This document shows, piece after piece, positions 47,750 to 60,420 of a DNA stretch of 64,000 nucleotides. Made by a program: the position numbers and the translations under genes. The notes beneath the pieces were generated by a model, which searched no databases, was not told the DNA's origin, and was given only the letters and a program-made list of their open reading frames with translations. Source of the DNA: Moringa oleifera (lineage: Eukaryota > Streptophyta > Magnoliopsida > Brassicales > Moringaceae); assembly GCA_021397835.1 (NCBI GenBank), contig JAJFZO010000724.1, positions 1,773,001 through 1,837,000 on the forward strand, written 5' to 3'. Numbering within the stretch: the first letter of the stretch is position 1; the number at the start of each line of letters is the position of its first letter.

Positions 47750-48384
47750 TTAATGATGGTAACCTAATTTTTAAACTGGAGATCCTAACAAATAGGTTTA
47801 AAAGGTAATAAAAAGTTATAAAATGATATAAGATGAAACATACTATTGTGACTTTCATTCCATTAGAAGCATACAATCCTGAAACGTAAGAAAAAAATTG
47901 AGTTAAAAGCTTTTAACTCTTAATGAGCTCTATACTTTATATAGAGTTGAGTACTCTATATAAAGTATAAAGTACTCTTGATGTTAGCTCCATGTTGCTT
48001 TTAAGCAAAAATGGCTTAGATTTTGATGATAACAAACTCGATTTTGCATGATCTAATGATGTTGCCAAGTGTGTAGCATGATGGAACTCAAAGATATCAA
48101 ATATGAAGTCTATAAGCACGCATAAGGATCCAAGTAATGAAATCAAAAACTAGATTCTAGGTAGGATATAAACTTTAATGTAGATTACTTTACTCAATTA
48201 GATAAGAAATCACACACACACACTTCATGCATTCTCTCGTTTAAAGTTTCAAACTTAAAACGAATAGTTGTGATGGGAATTATTCAGAAAAATTTCAAGA
48301 AAAATTTTAAATTGATTTTAACTTAATAAAACACATTTGGGAAAAGAATTAGAAATAAATGTAAAGAGAAAATAGCATGAAGGC
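47750..48384. other. copia 1 non-coding 3' internal region, first part
   Basis: No conserved frame. It contains a short palindrome around 47933-47975, where a TTTATATAGAGT block is followed by its complement ACTCTATATAAAG. This is likely untranslated element sequence. Confidence 0.4.
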
Positions 48385-48905
48385 ATAAGTGAAGGAGATG
48401 AGTGGCATGACCGATATCAAGTGGTACTACCATTTTCCTACGCCACCAAGAGAAGATTGACCCTACCACTAGACCTACTACATCTTTGAGGCATATAGGA
48501 TTGGTATCATCGGTCACTATCGATACTACTAGTGATTGGCACTATCAGGAAGCTAAAAGTACTGCCACTTGAACTACTGCCTCTTTGAAGCAGAAAGGAT
48601 CGATATTATCGGTACTACTGGTGGTCGACACTACTAGGAAGCTAGAGGTACTGCCACTTGACTTAATGCCTCTTTGAGGCATAAAGGTCCGACACTATTA
48701 GTCATTACCAGTGCTACTAGTAACCGACACCGTCAGTGGACTATAGGCACTGCCACTTGACTTACAGCATCTTTGAGGCACAAAGGTTTAACACTATTGA
48801 TCATTATTAGTACTATTGTCGATTGGCATTGCTAGAGAATTATAGGCACTACTATGTGACATTATGTACCTTTAAGGCATTAGGGACCAATACTACCCCT
48901 TCTTT
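48385..48905. repeat. 99-bp tandem repeat, about five units, inside copia 1
   Basis: The anchor CTTTGAGGCA (or close) lies at 48484, 48583, 48672, 48771 and 48870, spacing 99, 89, 99 and 99. Units share GGCACTGCCACTTGACTTA-like and CTACTAGTGA-like blocks. Diverged first and last units blur the ends. Confidence 0.88.
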
Positions 48906-49840
48906 GATGATGCCGATTAATTCAAATTTTTTAGTGCAAACTAGTTAAGTGGCACTACTAATTGTCAAGTAGTCTTACCAATTTAAGATTTTAAAATTCA
49001 TGTTTTTGAATGCAATGGCTATATTTTTAGATTTCAATACAAATACATTTTTGAAATTTAAAAATATAACTCTTTACATCTCTGTAGTCATCTCTCTTAC
49101 TCTTCAAGCTCTAAAATTCTTGAAATCACTAATCTTTGAGCAAAGTAGTCTATTGTGATCTTCATTGTACCTGATCTACTTTTTTGAAAGTTCATGGTAT
49201 TTAAAACACTTCTTTTTTTGTGAGATTTAGGTACAAGGGTGTGGGTAGACCTTATTATATTGAATTTTGGTAAGAAAAATAGTCAAGAAGTGTTCGCAAG
49301 AAAGTGAAGTAGTAAAATCTTCAAGCAGAGACTTGACTTGAGGTCGTAGATGTAGGCAAGGTTTGGCTGAACCACATAAATCTTATGTTTGCTCTCTTTT
49401 ATCCTTCTTTAGTTATTTATCGCACATGTTAACTTTAACATTTGTATTACATTACTGAATATTTACTTAGATTTATTTTATTAATCAAGTAAAAGAAATA
49501 AAATTTAAAATATCAAATTCACCCTTTTTTGGGTTGCCATTCATAGGTCTAACACCTGGTGGGCTCATCTAGATAAATGTGGAAGTGTGGCCACTTCTTA
49601 TGAAATTTTGGGTTTAATTCACTAGAGCATTAAGTATACCAGGATATATGCATGGCTGAAAAGTACAAGCTTTTTTGAACTATACTTCAGAAAGATTGCA
49701 TAGAGTTCAAAACTATTACTCCAGTATAATCTAAAGCATCATCATTAAGCAAAGGTTCCAATTGAAAAACCTCTGTTTATTGCATAATCTAATACTTCTT
49801 GAAAGTTGCTGAAAACTATTTTTAAATTTAAATGGGGGAT
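48906..49840. promoter_or_regulatory. copia 1 3' internal region ending in the polypurine tract
   Basis: Mostly unrecognised. The last ten bases (49831-49840, AATGGGGGAT) form the polypurine tract that primes plus-strand DNA synthesis, directly before the LTR start TGTTGAAATT. Confidence 0.7.
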
Positions 49841-50782
49841 TGTTGAAATTAAATGAAATTTAAAAAGATTTTGATAGGTGCTTTAAAGATACCCCATTCT
49901 TATAGAATCTTATATCTAGAAGAAACTAACTATTGGGGTTATATATAAAGTTTGATATTTTAGTTGTCTTACTTTTTTTGGAAGAGGGAGAAGATAAGCT
50001 CATCAAGGTCTACCGTAAATACGCGTCATTGCCGTCGTCGTCTATTTAATTGACCGACCGTGTCGTGTAAAGTTGAGTGTTGGTTAGGGTTCAAGTCCAA
50101 GGATAGTACTATAATTATATATTTTTAAAAATAAATATATTTATTTTTTTAAAAATGTTAAATGAAACTTAAACAGCAACACACATAAAACTCTACATTA
50201 GCATGCCTACACGTAAGCTTGGCACCTCAGCTCGTTAGTGCACCAGCCCACTAGACTTGATCTTTTGCCTTTCAGTACACCTTAAGAAGCTATTTATCCC
50301 AATCACTCGATGATTTGATAGTGCAAAATTTCTCTACACACATAGCGCGCATGCAGGCATGCAAGTGGCATACCTATAGGCCATGAATCCCTCTCCTAAA
50401 ATCACTATATAAAGCCCCTTTCACTCCCTTACTCAAATCATCAAAGCTATTTGAGCTTTTTCCTCTCCTCTCTTCTCCTAAGCTTCTCAAGTTTAGCTTA
50501 TCATCTCCCTTCAAATATAAAATCTTTATTTATTCATTTTAATTATTATTTGAATAGCAAGCAACATTGTAAGAGGTGTGGTATTTTCGATTTTTTATCG
50601 TGCATAGGAGATCCAAGATAAATTTTTTGAGCCGTTTTATCTTAGAATTGATGGGGCTATAGACTGTTACACATTAAGGGTAGAGTCACAAAATATTTTA
50701 AAGAGAGTGATCTAGTCCGCGACTTATCTTTCTAAAATTTAAGTAATATCTTTCTTGTTTATTATTTATTTTAAAAGCAACA
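49841..50782 (+). mobile_element. 3' LTR of copia element 1
   Basis: 942 bp, starting TGTTGAAATT and ending AAGCAACA. It contains TATATAAAG near 49944 and, near 50408, TATATAAAGCCCC, both also seen in the 5' LTR in similar form. It lacks the 1.72-kb insertion, which shows that the insertion came after the element had integrated. Confidence 0.88.
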
Positions 50783-53400
50783 ATGAACACCTCTAATGAA
50801 AAGAGGCTCAGGTATGATTTTGGTATATTTAACATAATTTTGAACTAATCTATTGCTTAAGCTTAATCATCAGTAGTGGTCCCAATTAAACTTTGACCTA
50901 GATTATAAGTATGAGACAAGGCGAGCCAAAATAGCTCTAAATCTGACTTATTGACTGATCTTGACTATTAATGGTAATCGAGATTTAATTTTTATTTTGA
51001 CTACAAGTTTGTGACAAAATTACTTAGGCTAAATCTTGACCCAGTCATGCAATCGAGCCTGACGATGCACTCATATAATGATCATAATGATTTATTCTTG
51101 CCCTTAGTAAAATCTTGACCCAATAATAAGATTGGGCTAGATGACACAATTATAGATATACTTGTCATGGTCACCTAACTAGAGGTTTGAGAAAAAAGCA
51201 ACTAAAAAGAAGAAACCAATGTAACACTAAAAAAGAAGTCTGACCCAAATAAAATGTTGTTTGACCATTGAACAGGGGTTGGGGCTGATTATGAATGCAG
51301 GGTGATCATGATCATTAAACTTGAAACTTGATCAAGAATGGCTAAGAAGGAGAAAATGATCTAGTCTTAAAAAACACGTTGATCTCGATCCTTACTCTAA
51401 GTGGTAAAAAATCTGGTCATTGTTTAGATTTTTTTTTTCTTTTCAAATTTGGGTCTTGGCCTTTTAGGTCAAGAATTGATTTCAAAATGACGAAAATTCT
51501 AGAAAAGCATGAAAAGGTGTATAAAACACCTAGAGAATGCTTATAATATCTAAAGGAGTGTGACAAGCATAATGGTCCCCCTAACAGTCTCCATTTTTAG
51601 GGGATTTTGGTGGGATAACGCTAATTTTCTCCTATAAATAGGAGATTATAGTGAGAGAAGAGATATTTTGATCATTATACTTTTTCAACAATATATACTT
51701 TTAGCAATTCACTCCCTTTTTTGCTTCCTTTTAGATTCTTGATTTCGTTCTTAAGAACTTGAGAGGATTAGAAAAGCAGTTATTAGAATTTTTGATTTAG
51801 ATTAATCTTTATAATTCGTAAAATTATACGATTGAACTTTGCGAACCTTTGTTTCATTGTTAGTAGGTCTCGATTTCTTTTCTTGATCAAGGATGTATTT
51901 ATCATTTTGAATTTTGAATATTTGATCATGTAGATGATCTCTGAATACATATCTGAGTGATTAATTAAAAATAATAATAATAGTTAAGATTTTGGACTGA
52001 TAATGTTTAGAATGCTTTATTCTAGAAAATTTTTCTTATTTCTAATAAATTTGAGTTATGTGTCATTGATTTTTTCTTAATTTGAATCAATAAATTGGAA
52101 TATGAGGCTTGCTTCAATGATTTCCGATAATCATATATGCTTCAATGAACAATGAACCTAATGATGGTAAATAATGATCCCCAAGTCCTTGAAGCCAAAT
52201 TTTTCACTTAGGTGAAGGACTTTGATTTTGAAATTAAAGGTCCTTACCATTTTAGAAATAACTAGAAAACCTGAGAAGAATGTAGATTATTTTGAAAGAG
52301 ATGCACAGGATACACAAAGTGAGGCACATACTTGTGCATCGTTCATTCAAAAAGAGTACTTAGCGCACGTGGTCCTTTTGATGCCCTACATTTTTTTAGG
52401 ATTTCAATTGGCTTTGCCAATGGATTCTCCTATAAATAAGCCCAAGATCAAAGCAGAAAAGACTTTCCAATTTTGAGTGATCATAGGCTAAATACTATAT
52501 AACTTTCTTTTGACTGAGCTGTTCTTCAGTGCTTGAGAGTTTTCTTGATTCCAATTTAGCTACTAGAATAAGTAGTAGGAATTGAAACTCTTTGGATTGG
52601 AAAAAGCATGTATAGATTATCTTGATCCATTTTTTGTATTGGAATTCTTTAGTTAAATCGTGAATAAAATTCATGAGTTGGTCAAACTTTTAATTTTTTG
52701 CTGTCTTGGTTATCTTTTAATTTCTTTTCAATTTTTAATCAATATTCTTGTTATTATATATTCATTTATTTACATTTCCATAATCTTTGTAAAAAGTGAA
52801 TTTTGAAATAATGTGACTGATGTGGTAACTCCTTTACAAAGTTCCAAATAAAATCGTCTATCTCGAAAACTCTGATACAATGGTAATCATGTTCAATTTT
52901 TTCCAAAATTTCATTTTCATGATTATTCCTGGACCCTTCTTTTTAAATATATTTGGAAAAATAGTTAAGAATGACTTGATTAGATTAGTAGTCCAATCAT
53001 ATTATTCTAAATAAAATTATTTATGTTTGAAAAAAGGATGCAAATTACAGTCCTATTCAATTTCTTTTGATTATTTTAATATGTTTCTTTAGATTGGAAG
53101 ATTAAGGTGATAGCTTAATCTCTCGATCTTAAATAAAAATTTTTGGAGATGAAGATATAGTGGTAGCCATATCTATAATTTCCTTCATTCATTTATTTAT
53201 TATTGCATATTCTTTACAATTGTTAAATGTTACTTTGTCTTGAAAACAACAATCAATTTTGAATTTCTTTGAGTTAATTCACAAGACATATTTTTGTTTA
53301 ATCGGTACCAATTTTAGGCTGTTATGAGGATGTTAATCTTTTCTCACATATAATCAACTTCTAAATCCAGATTTCTCAGTGAGATAGACCATTACTTTTA
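50783..53400. other. Region between the two copia elements
   Basis: No recognisable gene. Two CTATAAATA words (near 51635 and 52430), each followed by AT-rich leader-like DNA, could be relics of LTR promoters, but I find no pairing repeat that would define an LTR. The frame at 52222-52476 has no known domain. Some of this may belong to the left part of copia element 2. Confidence 0.4.
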
Positions 53401-54140
53401 AGATTTTTAATTTTTTGTCTTTTTACAAAAAGAATTTTGGAAAAAACAAAAGTGGTTTTAATGGCCAATCATACCATAAAAAGATTGGTACTAACTCTAA
53501 ATGAAATCCAAAGTAAATTTGATGTATCAGAATACTATAAAAAAGAGAAAGCATTTTAATCAAGGTCCATACTAAAGAAAATCTAAGAAATTCAATGAAA
53601 AATGTTGTGCCTTTCATAAGCAATGCAAAGTGCCAAGAATTTTTGTAAGAGTCCAAACCAAATGTATATAGTGAGGAAGAAAAGTGAACAAGTAATGTCT
53701 TTGACATAATATTATTTGTTGTAGTGTTTGATATTAATTTAGTTGATAACTCTAAAGAATAGTGGATAGACACTGATGCTACTTCTCACATTTGTGCTCA
53801 TAAGAAGATATTCTCCTCTTATGTACAATTAAATAGTGGAAGACAAATTTTTTATAAGCAATTTTACAACCTCTTAAATTGATGGTACTAGCAAAATTTA
53901 CTTAAGATGACCTCAGCAAAGAGCTCATTTTGAATAATGTGCTTCATGTACCAGACAATCCTAAGAAATTGATTACTGATTATTGCTAAGTAAGAAAAGG
54001 TTTAAATTAGTGTTCGAATCTAACAAGTGTGTATGACTAAGTATGAGATATTTGTAGGCAATAGGTATATGATGGATGAATAAAAATGAATGTAGTGACT
54101 GTGATTTGATAATAGTAGCGTTCTTACTTATTTTTTCTAT

Positions 54141-54602
54141 TTGGTTGATTCTTTTAATTTATGGCATCATATAGTAGGATACTTAGGTAAATTAATAAAC
54201 TTAAACTTGTCACCTACATTTCACATTGACTCTGATCATAAGTGTGAAATATATGTGAAAGTTAAATTACTCAAGACATCATTTCAAACAATTGAAAAAC
54301 ATAATGAACTTCTAAAATTAATTCACAACGATATTTGTGATTTAATGTTTGTATAAGACAGAGATGGTATAAAATATTTTGTAACTTTTATTGATGATTG
54401 CACAAGATATTATTCATTGATGAAAAGCAAAGATGAAACCTTACAAGTATTTCATCACTATAAGAATAAGGATGAAATTCAACTTAGCAAAAAGACAAAA
54501 GCAATAAGGAATTGTAGAGATGGTACATATAAAATACTATTTAGTGAGTGTAGAACAAAAAATTATTCATCAAACTATTGCTTCATATTTACTTTACTTT
54601 AA
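54141..54602 (+). pseudogene. copia 2 integrase fragment
   Basis: FNLWHHIVGYL (pre-integrase, degenerate WHxRxGH), then ELLKLIHNDICDL, a stop, and YFVTFIDDCTRYYSLMKSKD with VFHHYKNKDEIQL. These match the zinc-binding and N-terminal core parts of copia integrases. The frame is lost in the later core. Confidence 0.8.
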
Positions 54603-55984
54603 TGAGGTTGCCAAACATAAATACTATATGTTAAATCAAAAATGATGAATGCTATGTTGATGAGTTTTAGGTTGCACTAAAACGTATGGGAGGAAACTAT
54701 TTTATTTGCAATTTATATTCTTAATAAAAGACCTCACAAAAAAAAAAGTTGTAACTCCTTACGAATTATAGAAAGGTCAAAAATCTTCCTATAAATACTT
54801 GAAAGTGTGAAAGTACTTAGCTAAGGTTATTATTCAAAGTTTAAAAAGATGAAGGCAAGACCAAAAACCATTGATTTCATACACATTAGGCATACAAATA
54901 ATAGTCGTGTATATTGGTTTTAATGCACAAATCTGACATTTTTGATACACATGAAAATATAATTATTGAATCTATAAATACTTATTTTTTTGAAAAAAAA
55001 ATATTTCCTTATAAAAGTGTACAAAAGGTACTTCTGTAAAAATAATCTACAATATAATAATAATCTTCAAAAGGATGAAGGAAAACCTAGACACAACAAA
55101 AGGATCAAAATATCTAAGTTATTTGGACTTGATTTTCTAACTTATTTATTAGAAAATAAGCCTTAAACATTTAAGAAAACATTGTGAATCATAAAGCTTC
55201 ATTTCAGAAAAAGATCATTAATGGTGAAATTTAATCAGTTATAGAAAATCAAACTTGGGAAATGGTTGATCTTCGTTCAAAGGACAAGTCTTTAGGCTAT
55301 AAGTAAAGTTTTAGAAACAAATTAATACCAATAGATCATTTGATAAATAGAAAGCTAGATTAATAACATGTTTAAAGAAAGAGAAAGTTGTAACTTTTTT
55401 TTATACATATTCACTAATTACAAGAATAAGATCCATTTAAATGTTCATTGTTATTGTTACATTGCATAAACTCAAAATTCATCAAATGGATATTGAGATA
55501 GCCTTTGTGAATAAATTGGAAGAAGAGATTTAAATGCAACAATCTTTGATATGAAAGACATGGGTATAGTAAATGCAATATTAGGACTTAAAATTTTTAA
55601 GATATCTGATGGATTAGCAATATTTCAATCATATTACCCAGAGAAAGTAATTAAAAAGATATGATAAATATGAAGATAATCCAATGAAAACACCTATATA
55701 TATATAAATCTACATTTAGTAAAAAAAAAATCAAGTTATTTCTCAATTAAGGTATTTTTTGTATCATAAATAATCTAATATATTTGATGAACTACACACG
55801 CCTTAACATAACTTATATCATAAAAAAACTAACTTTACAAGTAATACAAGTAAAGGTCACTAGAAGACATTAATTAAGTTTCTTAGATACCTTAATTATG
55901 GCTTGTATTATACTAAATATCCAGTTGTACTTGAATGTTAGTGATTCAAATTAGATATTGGATAATAAGAACTCAAAATCCACT

Positions 55985-56105
55985 AGTGATTGTGTTTTCA
56001 CAATTGGAGATAGAGTAATATCATGGAAATCCTCTAAAAAAATGTGTATAACCAAGTCTATTATGGAATTAGAATTCATAACTTTGGACAAAGCTAAGGA
56101 AAAAG
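55985..56105 (+). pseudogene. copia 2 RNase H fragment
   Basis: CVFTIGDRVISWKSSKKMCI then KSIMELEFITLDKAKEKAK matches the copia block that normally reads ...SWKSxKQ...STMEAEFIAL. It is open for about forty codons and then stops. Confidence 0.8.
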
Positions 56106-56400
56106 CAAAATGAAGCTTGTGTTTGTTATATGTATTGATTGTGACAACTAATAAGTAATTTATAAGGCACAAAGTAATATATATAATGATAATTTTAGAC
56201 ATATTCATCGAAAACTAATATCATCAAGTAGTTATTTTTGAATGGAATCATTTCTACTGATTATATAAAGTTAAAGGACAATAGTACAGATCCACTTGCT
56301 ATATGTTTGTCTAGAAACAAAGTAAATTGCTCATATGAGGGAATGAGATTAAAGCCAAAGATGAAAGAATCATCGTAATGGTAATCCAAACTAACTGACT

Positions 56401-59400
56401 AGAAATCTCAAAATATCTAGGTGCAAAAGGAATAACTAAATCACATAGATCTTAATAGTTGCACTAAGCATATAATATTTTTTTACTCATTTTTATTATT
56501 GAATATTATTACTGCAATGTGCTAGGATAAACTAAGCTTTTAATAGTTATGATAACTTGAAAATTTAAATGAGATGTGATAGAATACTCTAAATAGGAAT
56601 AATTTGTATGAATGCGAAAAATGTTTGCTTTTATGAGAATTATAAAGTTGGATTTTTGAAACACTCATAAAACCAAAAATTGTTCGAGGCCAAAATAAAC
56701 ATAGCTATGAGAATCAATTAAGCTTAAGAAAAGACTATTTTGAATATTATTATCTTGATTTATGACAACAACTCAACAGTTTAAGATATTATGTTCATTA
56801 ATTAGTTAAAACTGATAATAAGTCACTAAAGAAAGTTTAAACCATAAATTACTTATCTTGATGCAATTTTTTCTCAAACTATAATCTATCAAACGTTTGC
56901 ATTTTCCTTTGTGTTTTACAAAAATTTTATTCATGTAGGAGACTATTGGAAAAATCATGTGTTTTAATGCAAAAGTGTTCTTTCCATTTTCAATGGATGT
57001 GTTTTTCATTATGATGCATCCTTTTTCCTTCATATGCTTTTTTTTTTTAAATGACACTCTTTAAATATCACATTTTGACACATATAAAAAGTCCTCCCCA
57101 CTATAATTTCAATGATCAAAAATATTTTCTTCATTCTATTTTTTTTTTTTTTGAAAGAAAAAGGTTTGCTTTTTGAGAGAAAGAAGCCATAAGTTATTTA
57201 TTATTCTTGTAAATTGAAGTACTATTTTCATTAAAAAATTATTGTGTCTTAAAAAATATTCACATTGATCTCTTAATAGTGATTGTAAGGTAATTTTGCC
57301 ATAAGAACATAATATCAAATTCTAAACTCGATCTACCAAAAGTACATTTTCACATGCTATATTTTACTTTATATTCATTTTAATTTCTTTATTCTCATTT
57401 AAAGTACAATAAATATCTTTTTAAATTTTCAATATCATTTATTATCCCATATATAACAATAAATAAGGGAATATCAACAAAAATTAATACTAATTTAATG
57501 ATTTAATATATTGTGAAAAAAGATATGAAATGACAAAAAATATCATTTCTCACTTTTTAACAATGATATTATATAATTATTTTAATTATTTATAATTTAC
57601 TTAAAAATATTTCACTTTAATTATACCAAATGACGTTGACTAACTTGCATTTGGACAATATATTAATAGATTTCCAAATTAGGATGTCCGTAAACAACTT
57701 TCAACTGCAGGAATATAACCACACTTTTACTTTTAAAAAATGTTGTTTTTGTTTTCTTGTAAATTTTATTGTCTTAAGAACAGAATCGAGATGGTGGGTC
57801 TCGCTAAAATAATGTATTAGAACGTTCTGCTAAAAAAAAGCACAGAATGTCCACTCAACTTTGTGTAGGTTCATAGTGTTTGGAGCCCATGGGAAATCAT
57901 ATAATGCAATACACTGCTGAGGTTGATGGTGAGACTTTGCTCATGAGAAGCCTTTTGAAGTATTCCAGGACGTGCATGTCATGCTCGGTGGCCCACACAT
58001 GCAGGATGAGAGGGAACCTTGTTAGTGCTTAGTACTGTTCAGTCTTATATGAATCTGAGCTTCTGTGAAGCTTATAATTAATTAAGCTTTTTGAGCCACA
58101 TGCAGTTAAGCTTTCTTAAGGCAAACTCTCCCCATAATTACCCTAACAAATATGATCCACAAGCATTTACATTAGATATATACAAAAAAAAAATCATAGA
58201 ATACATATAATATATGTTTTACATTTCTCATATAAGAAAATAAATAAACAAAAGCAAGCAATGAAAAACAGAAGAGATAAAAGGGAAGAAGTATTTTAGC
58301 CAATATCTGAGCTTCCTTTGTGTGCCACATAAAATAAAAGCAACTCTCTTTATCCATCAAAGTGTTGCTGGGCCTTCTACATAACATGACAAAGTCCTTT
58401 TGAATAGAGAGACAAATGAGAGTTTACTGGCTCAAGACATAACAGCAGGTCAGATCCTAATGTATCATATACATATATATTGTACTAATTAATGACACAA
58501 TTGATATGAAGATTAAGCAGACAGATACATTCCAAAAAAGGAAATTAAGTAATGAGCAAACAAGATTCTCAAATTAAGGCAGACAGATCTTTTTATACTT
58601 GGGATGAACCAGTTGCAGAATTGAAATCAATTTGAAGCTTCAAGACTCACCATGTGATCCAATCCTTGCCTGGTTAGCTAGGACTTCGAATTAAGTTCAA
58701 TATTTGTGGTGAATCATATTGAAGTTGGTGTTCTTTTTTTTTTTTTTTTTTTACCCTAAAGCCGCAGGAGCCATGAGCCAAGAAGGTATATATATGTATG
58801 TATACTTATGTGTGTATATATGCAGTGTGGCCTTAGCCGCCAGCTAGATTCCAACATATACAAAGACAAAACTAGTACATGAGGTGGTCCACCATCTGTA
58901 TTGTTTTGGGCAATTAATTGAACAAAATGTCAAGTCAGCTACATTTCCACTTTTCATCACTGTTGGTTTTTGCCAGTTCGATTCCTAAGTTGAACAGCAT
59001 ACCAACAGCGATTGATTGGATTAGATTCTCCTTAACGATGAATTTCTTGAGCTCATTAACAGATTGAGAATAGTAATTAAGCTGGCATTAATCATGGTGT
59101 TGATGGAGAAAAGAAAATCGGAAATCCTACACTACTTGAATGATTTCAAAACTAGAACTAAGAAACTGACCCACACATAAACACAATATGTACATTTACT
59201 GGCCCAAAGAGCCAGTAACCCTGATCCTTGCTATTTAACCATATTTACTATGATCATTATCACTATTTAAAGCCTGCACAGGTCATGCTTCTGCTATCAG
59301 CTGTAGTGTTTATATATATTATGTACCTTAAGGCACAGCATAAGTTGTCCTGGTTATGCCATTTCGTCTACTTGAGAACAAAAGGAATTAGCAGTTGCAC

Positions 59401-60190
59401 TAGCTTGTCCATTAATATACACTCAAAGAAACTATCCTCGTGATTAGACGTTGCCCATATTTGTTGCTTGCCAGCCAATAATCCCAGCGAGCCACTTTTT
59501 CTTTCACTTATTACAGTTCCCTTCTCCCCTAAGCCTTTGCAAACTATCTGAAGGGGGAATGTAAGCTATGAGCTGCCATCTCTTAGGAACCTCAATTCGT
59601 CAATCATTCTGCTATTTACCCATTTCCTCTTCATTGGTTTTTTTTTTTAATCCTTAGTGGCTGACTTTCTACTTTCTTTGACAGAAAACCACTCTTCATG
59701 ACCCTAAAAGTCTTTGTCAACATCTAACCATATATGATCTTGTACAAACAGAAAAGGTAACTCAATCAATGATGAGCAGGAATCAGTTTTTGAATCTTGA
59801 TGAGAAGAAGGGTATATAATATTGCATATATAGATGGATGGCCCGAAGTGCAGTAGTTTATGTGTGTTAAAGACGAAGGAGAGACAGGCAACCACGTCTT
59901 TATTGGCATTTAATAAAGAGAAGTGTAAAGTTGCAGTGCACCAATGGCATAGGTGGATTGTGGGCAGCGCATTATGCTATAAAAGAATATGATATAGACG
60001 GAGCAACATGGGGACCAACTTCACGTGCTAATGTGCACCACAGATGGCCATGCCTCTTCTAAATTCCTCCGTTGCAAACCAAGCTAACACCTAAACCAAT
60101 CTTGCCATCTTTGATCCCCGGTTTCTGTTAAATCAATCAATATATCACGGATCCTGAATGCGTTTTAGCTCTGTCTTCATCTTCAACTCT
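56401..60190. other. Intergenic region, no supported gene
   Basis: Only short frames without domains. From about 57830 the base composition becomes less AT-rich and resembles the host-gene segment at the left end, so the TE block probably ends near here. T-runs lie near 57140 and 58735-58752. Confidence 0.45.
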
Positions 60191-60193
60191 CTC

Positions 60194-60200
60194 TATAAAT
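60194..60200 (+). promoter_or_regulatory. TATA box (TATAAAT)
   Basis: CTCTATAAATGCC is a good plant TATA box. It precedes a CT-rich leader (60252-60293) and a short open frame. A transcription start would be expected about 30 bases downstream, near 60225. Confidence 0.4.
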
Positions 60201-60258
60201 GCCACAAGTTACAGCCTTCAACAGAATATTCACTTGGAACACCATCAGTTTCTCTCTT

Positions 60259-60292
<34 letters not shown>

Positions 60293-60300
60293 ATTGTTTC

Positions 60301-60420
60301 ATGCAAACCAACAAAATCCCACGTGGAATAACTCAAGCAGTCGACCAGTATGGTATGTCAAGCACGTGTGGTGAGCTTGCATACATCTCTGAAGGTAACC
60401 GGCTACCGGAGCCTCAGTAA
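60301..60420 (+). CDS. Possible 39-aa short ORF
   Basis: ATG at 60301 opens MQTNKIPRGITQAVDQYGMS and ends LPEPQ at a TAA. The frame is open from 60199, but that ATG overlaps the TATA box and the Ser/Leu run it encodes is only the translated CT repeat, so I prefer the later start. I do not recognise the peptide and see no signal sequence. A GAAG/GTAACC near 60392 could be a splice donor, so this could also be the first exon of a longer gene, or a non-coding transcript. Confidence 0.25.
   Translation: MQTNKIPRGITQAVDQYGMSSTCGELAYISEGNRLPEPQ

Larger units (their letters stand above)
41301..50782 (+). mobile_element. Ty1/copia LTR retrotransposon 1
   Basis: A complete but decayed element with two LTRs, gag, protease, integrase, reverse transcriptase and RNase H in copia order, and a polypurine tract (AATGGGGGAT, 49831-49840) directly before the 3' LTR. 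A non-coding stretch of about 2 kb follows RNase H and contains a 99-bp tandem repeat. No clear tRNA primer-binding site follows the 5' LTR. Every domain has stops or frameshifts. Confidence 0.88.
53400..56400 (+). mobile_element. Ty1/copia retrotransposon 2, internal fragment
   Basis: A heavily decayed copia body without identifiable LTRs. In order: protease region (WIDTDATSHICAHKK, near 53762), pre-integrase and integrase (54141-54600), a reverse transcriptase remnant (about 55190-55670, IFDMKDMGIVNAILGLKIF) and RNase H (about 55990-56105). The central RT with the YVDD block appears deleted. It differs from copia 1 in sequence and belongs to another lineage. Confidence 0.8.

Noticed and set aside
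41296..50787. Target duplication of copia element 1 (gtgac / atgaa)
   Set aside because: Only three of five bases agree; not better than chance.
51600..52500. A pair of LTRs around the two CTATAAATA words
   Set aside because: The sequences following the two words do not align with each other beyond the TATA box.
58960..59000. GTTCGATTCC word resembling a tRNA T-loop
   Set aside because: No matching acceptor stem, anticodon stem or D-loop in the 70 bases before it.
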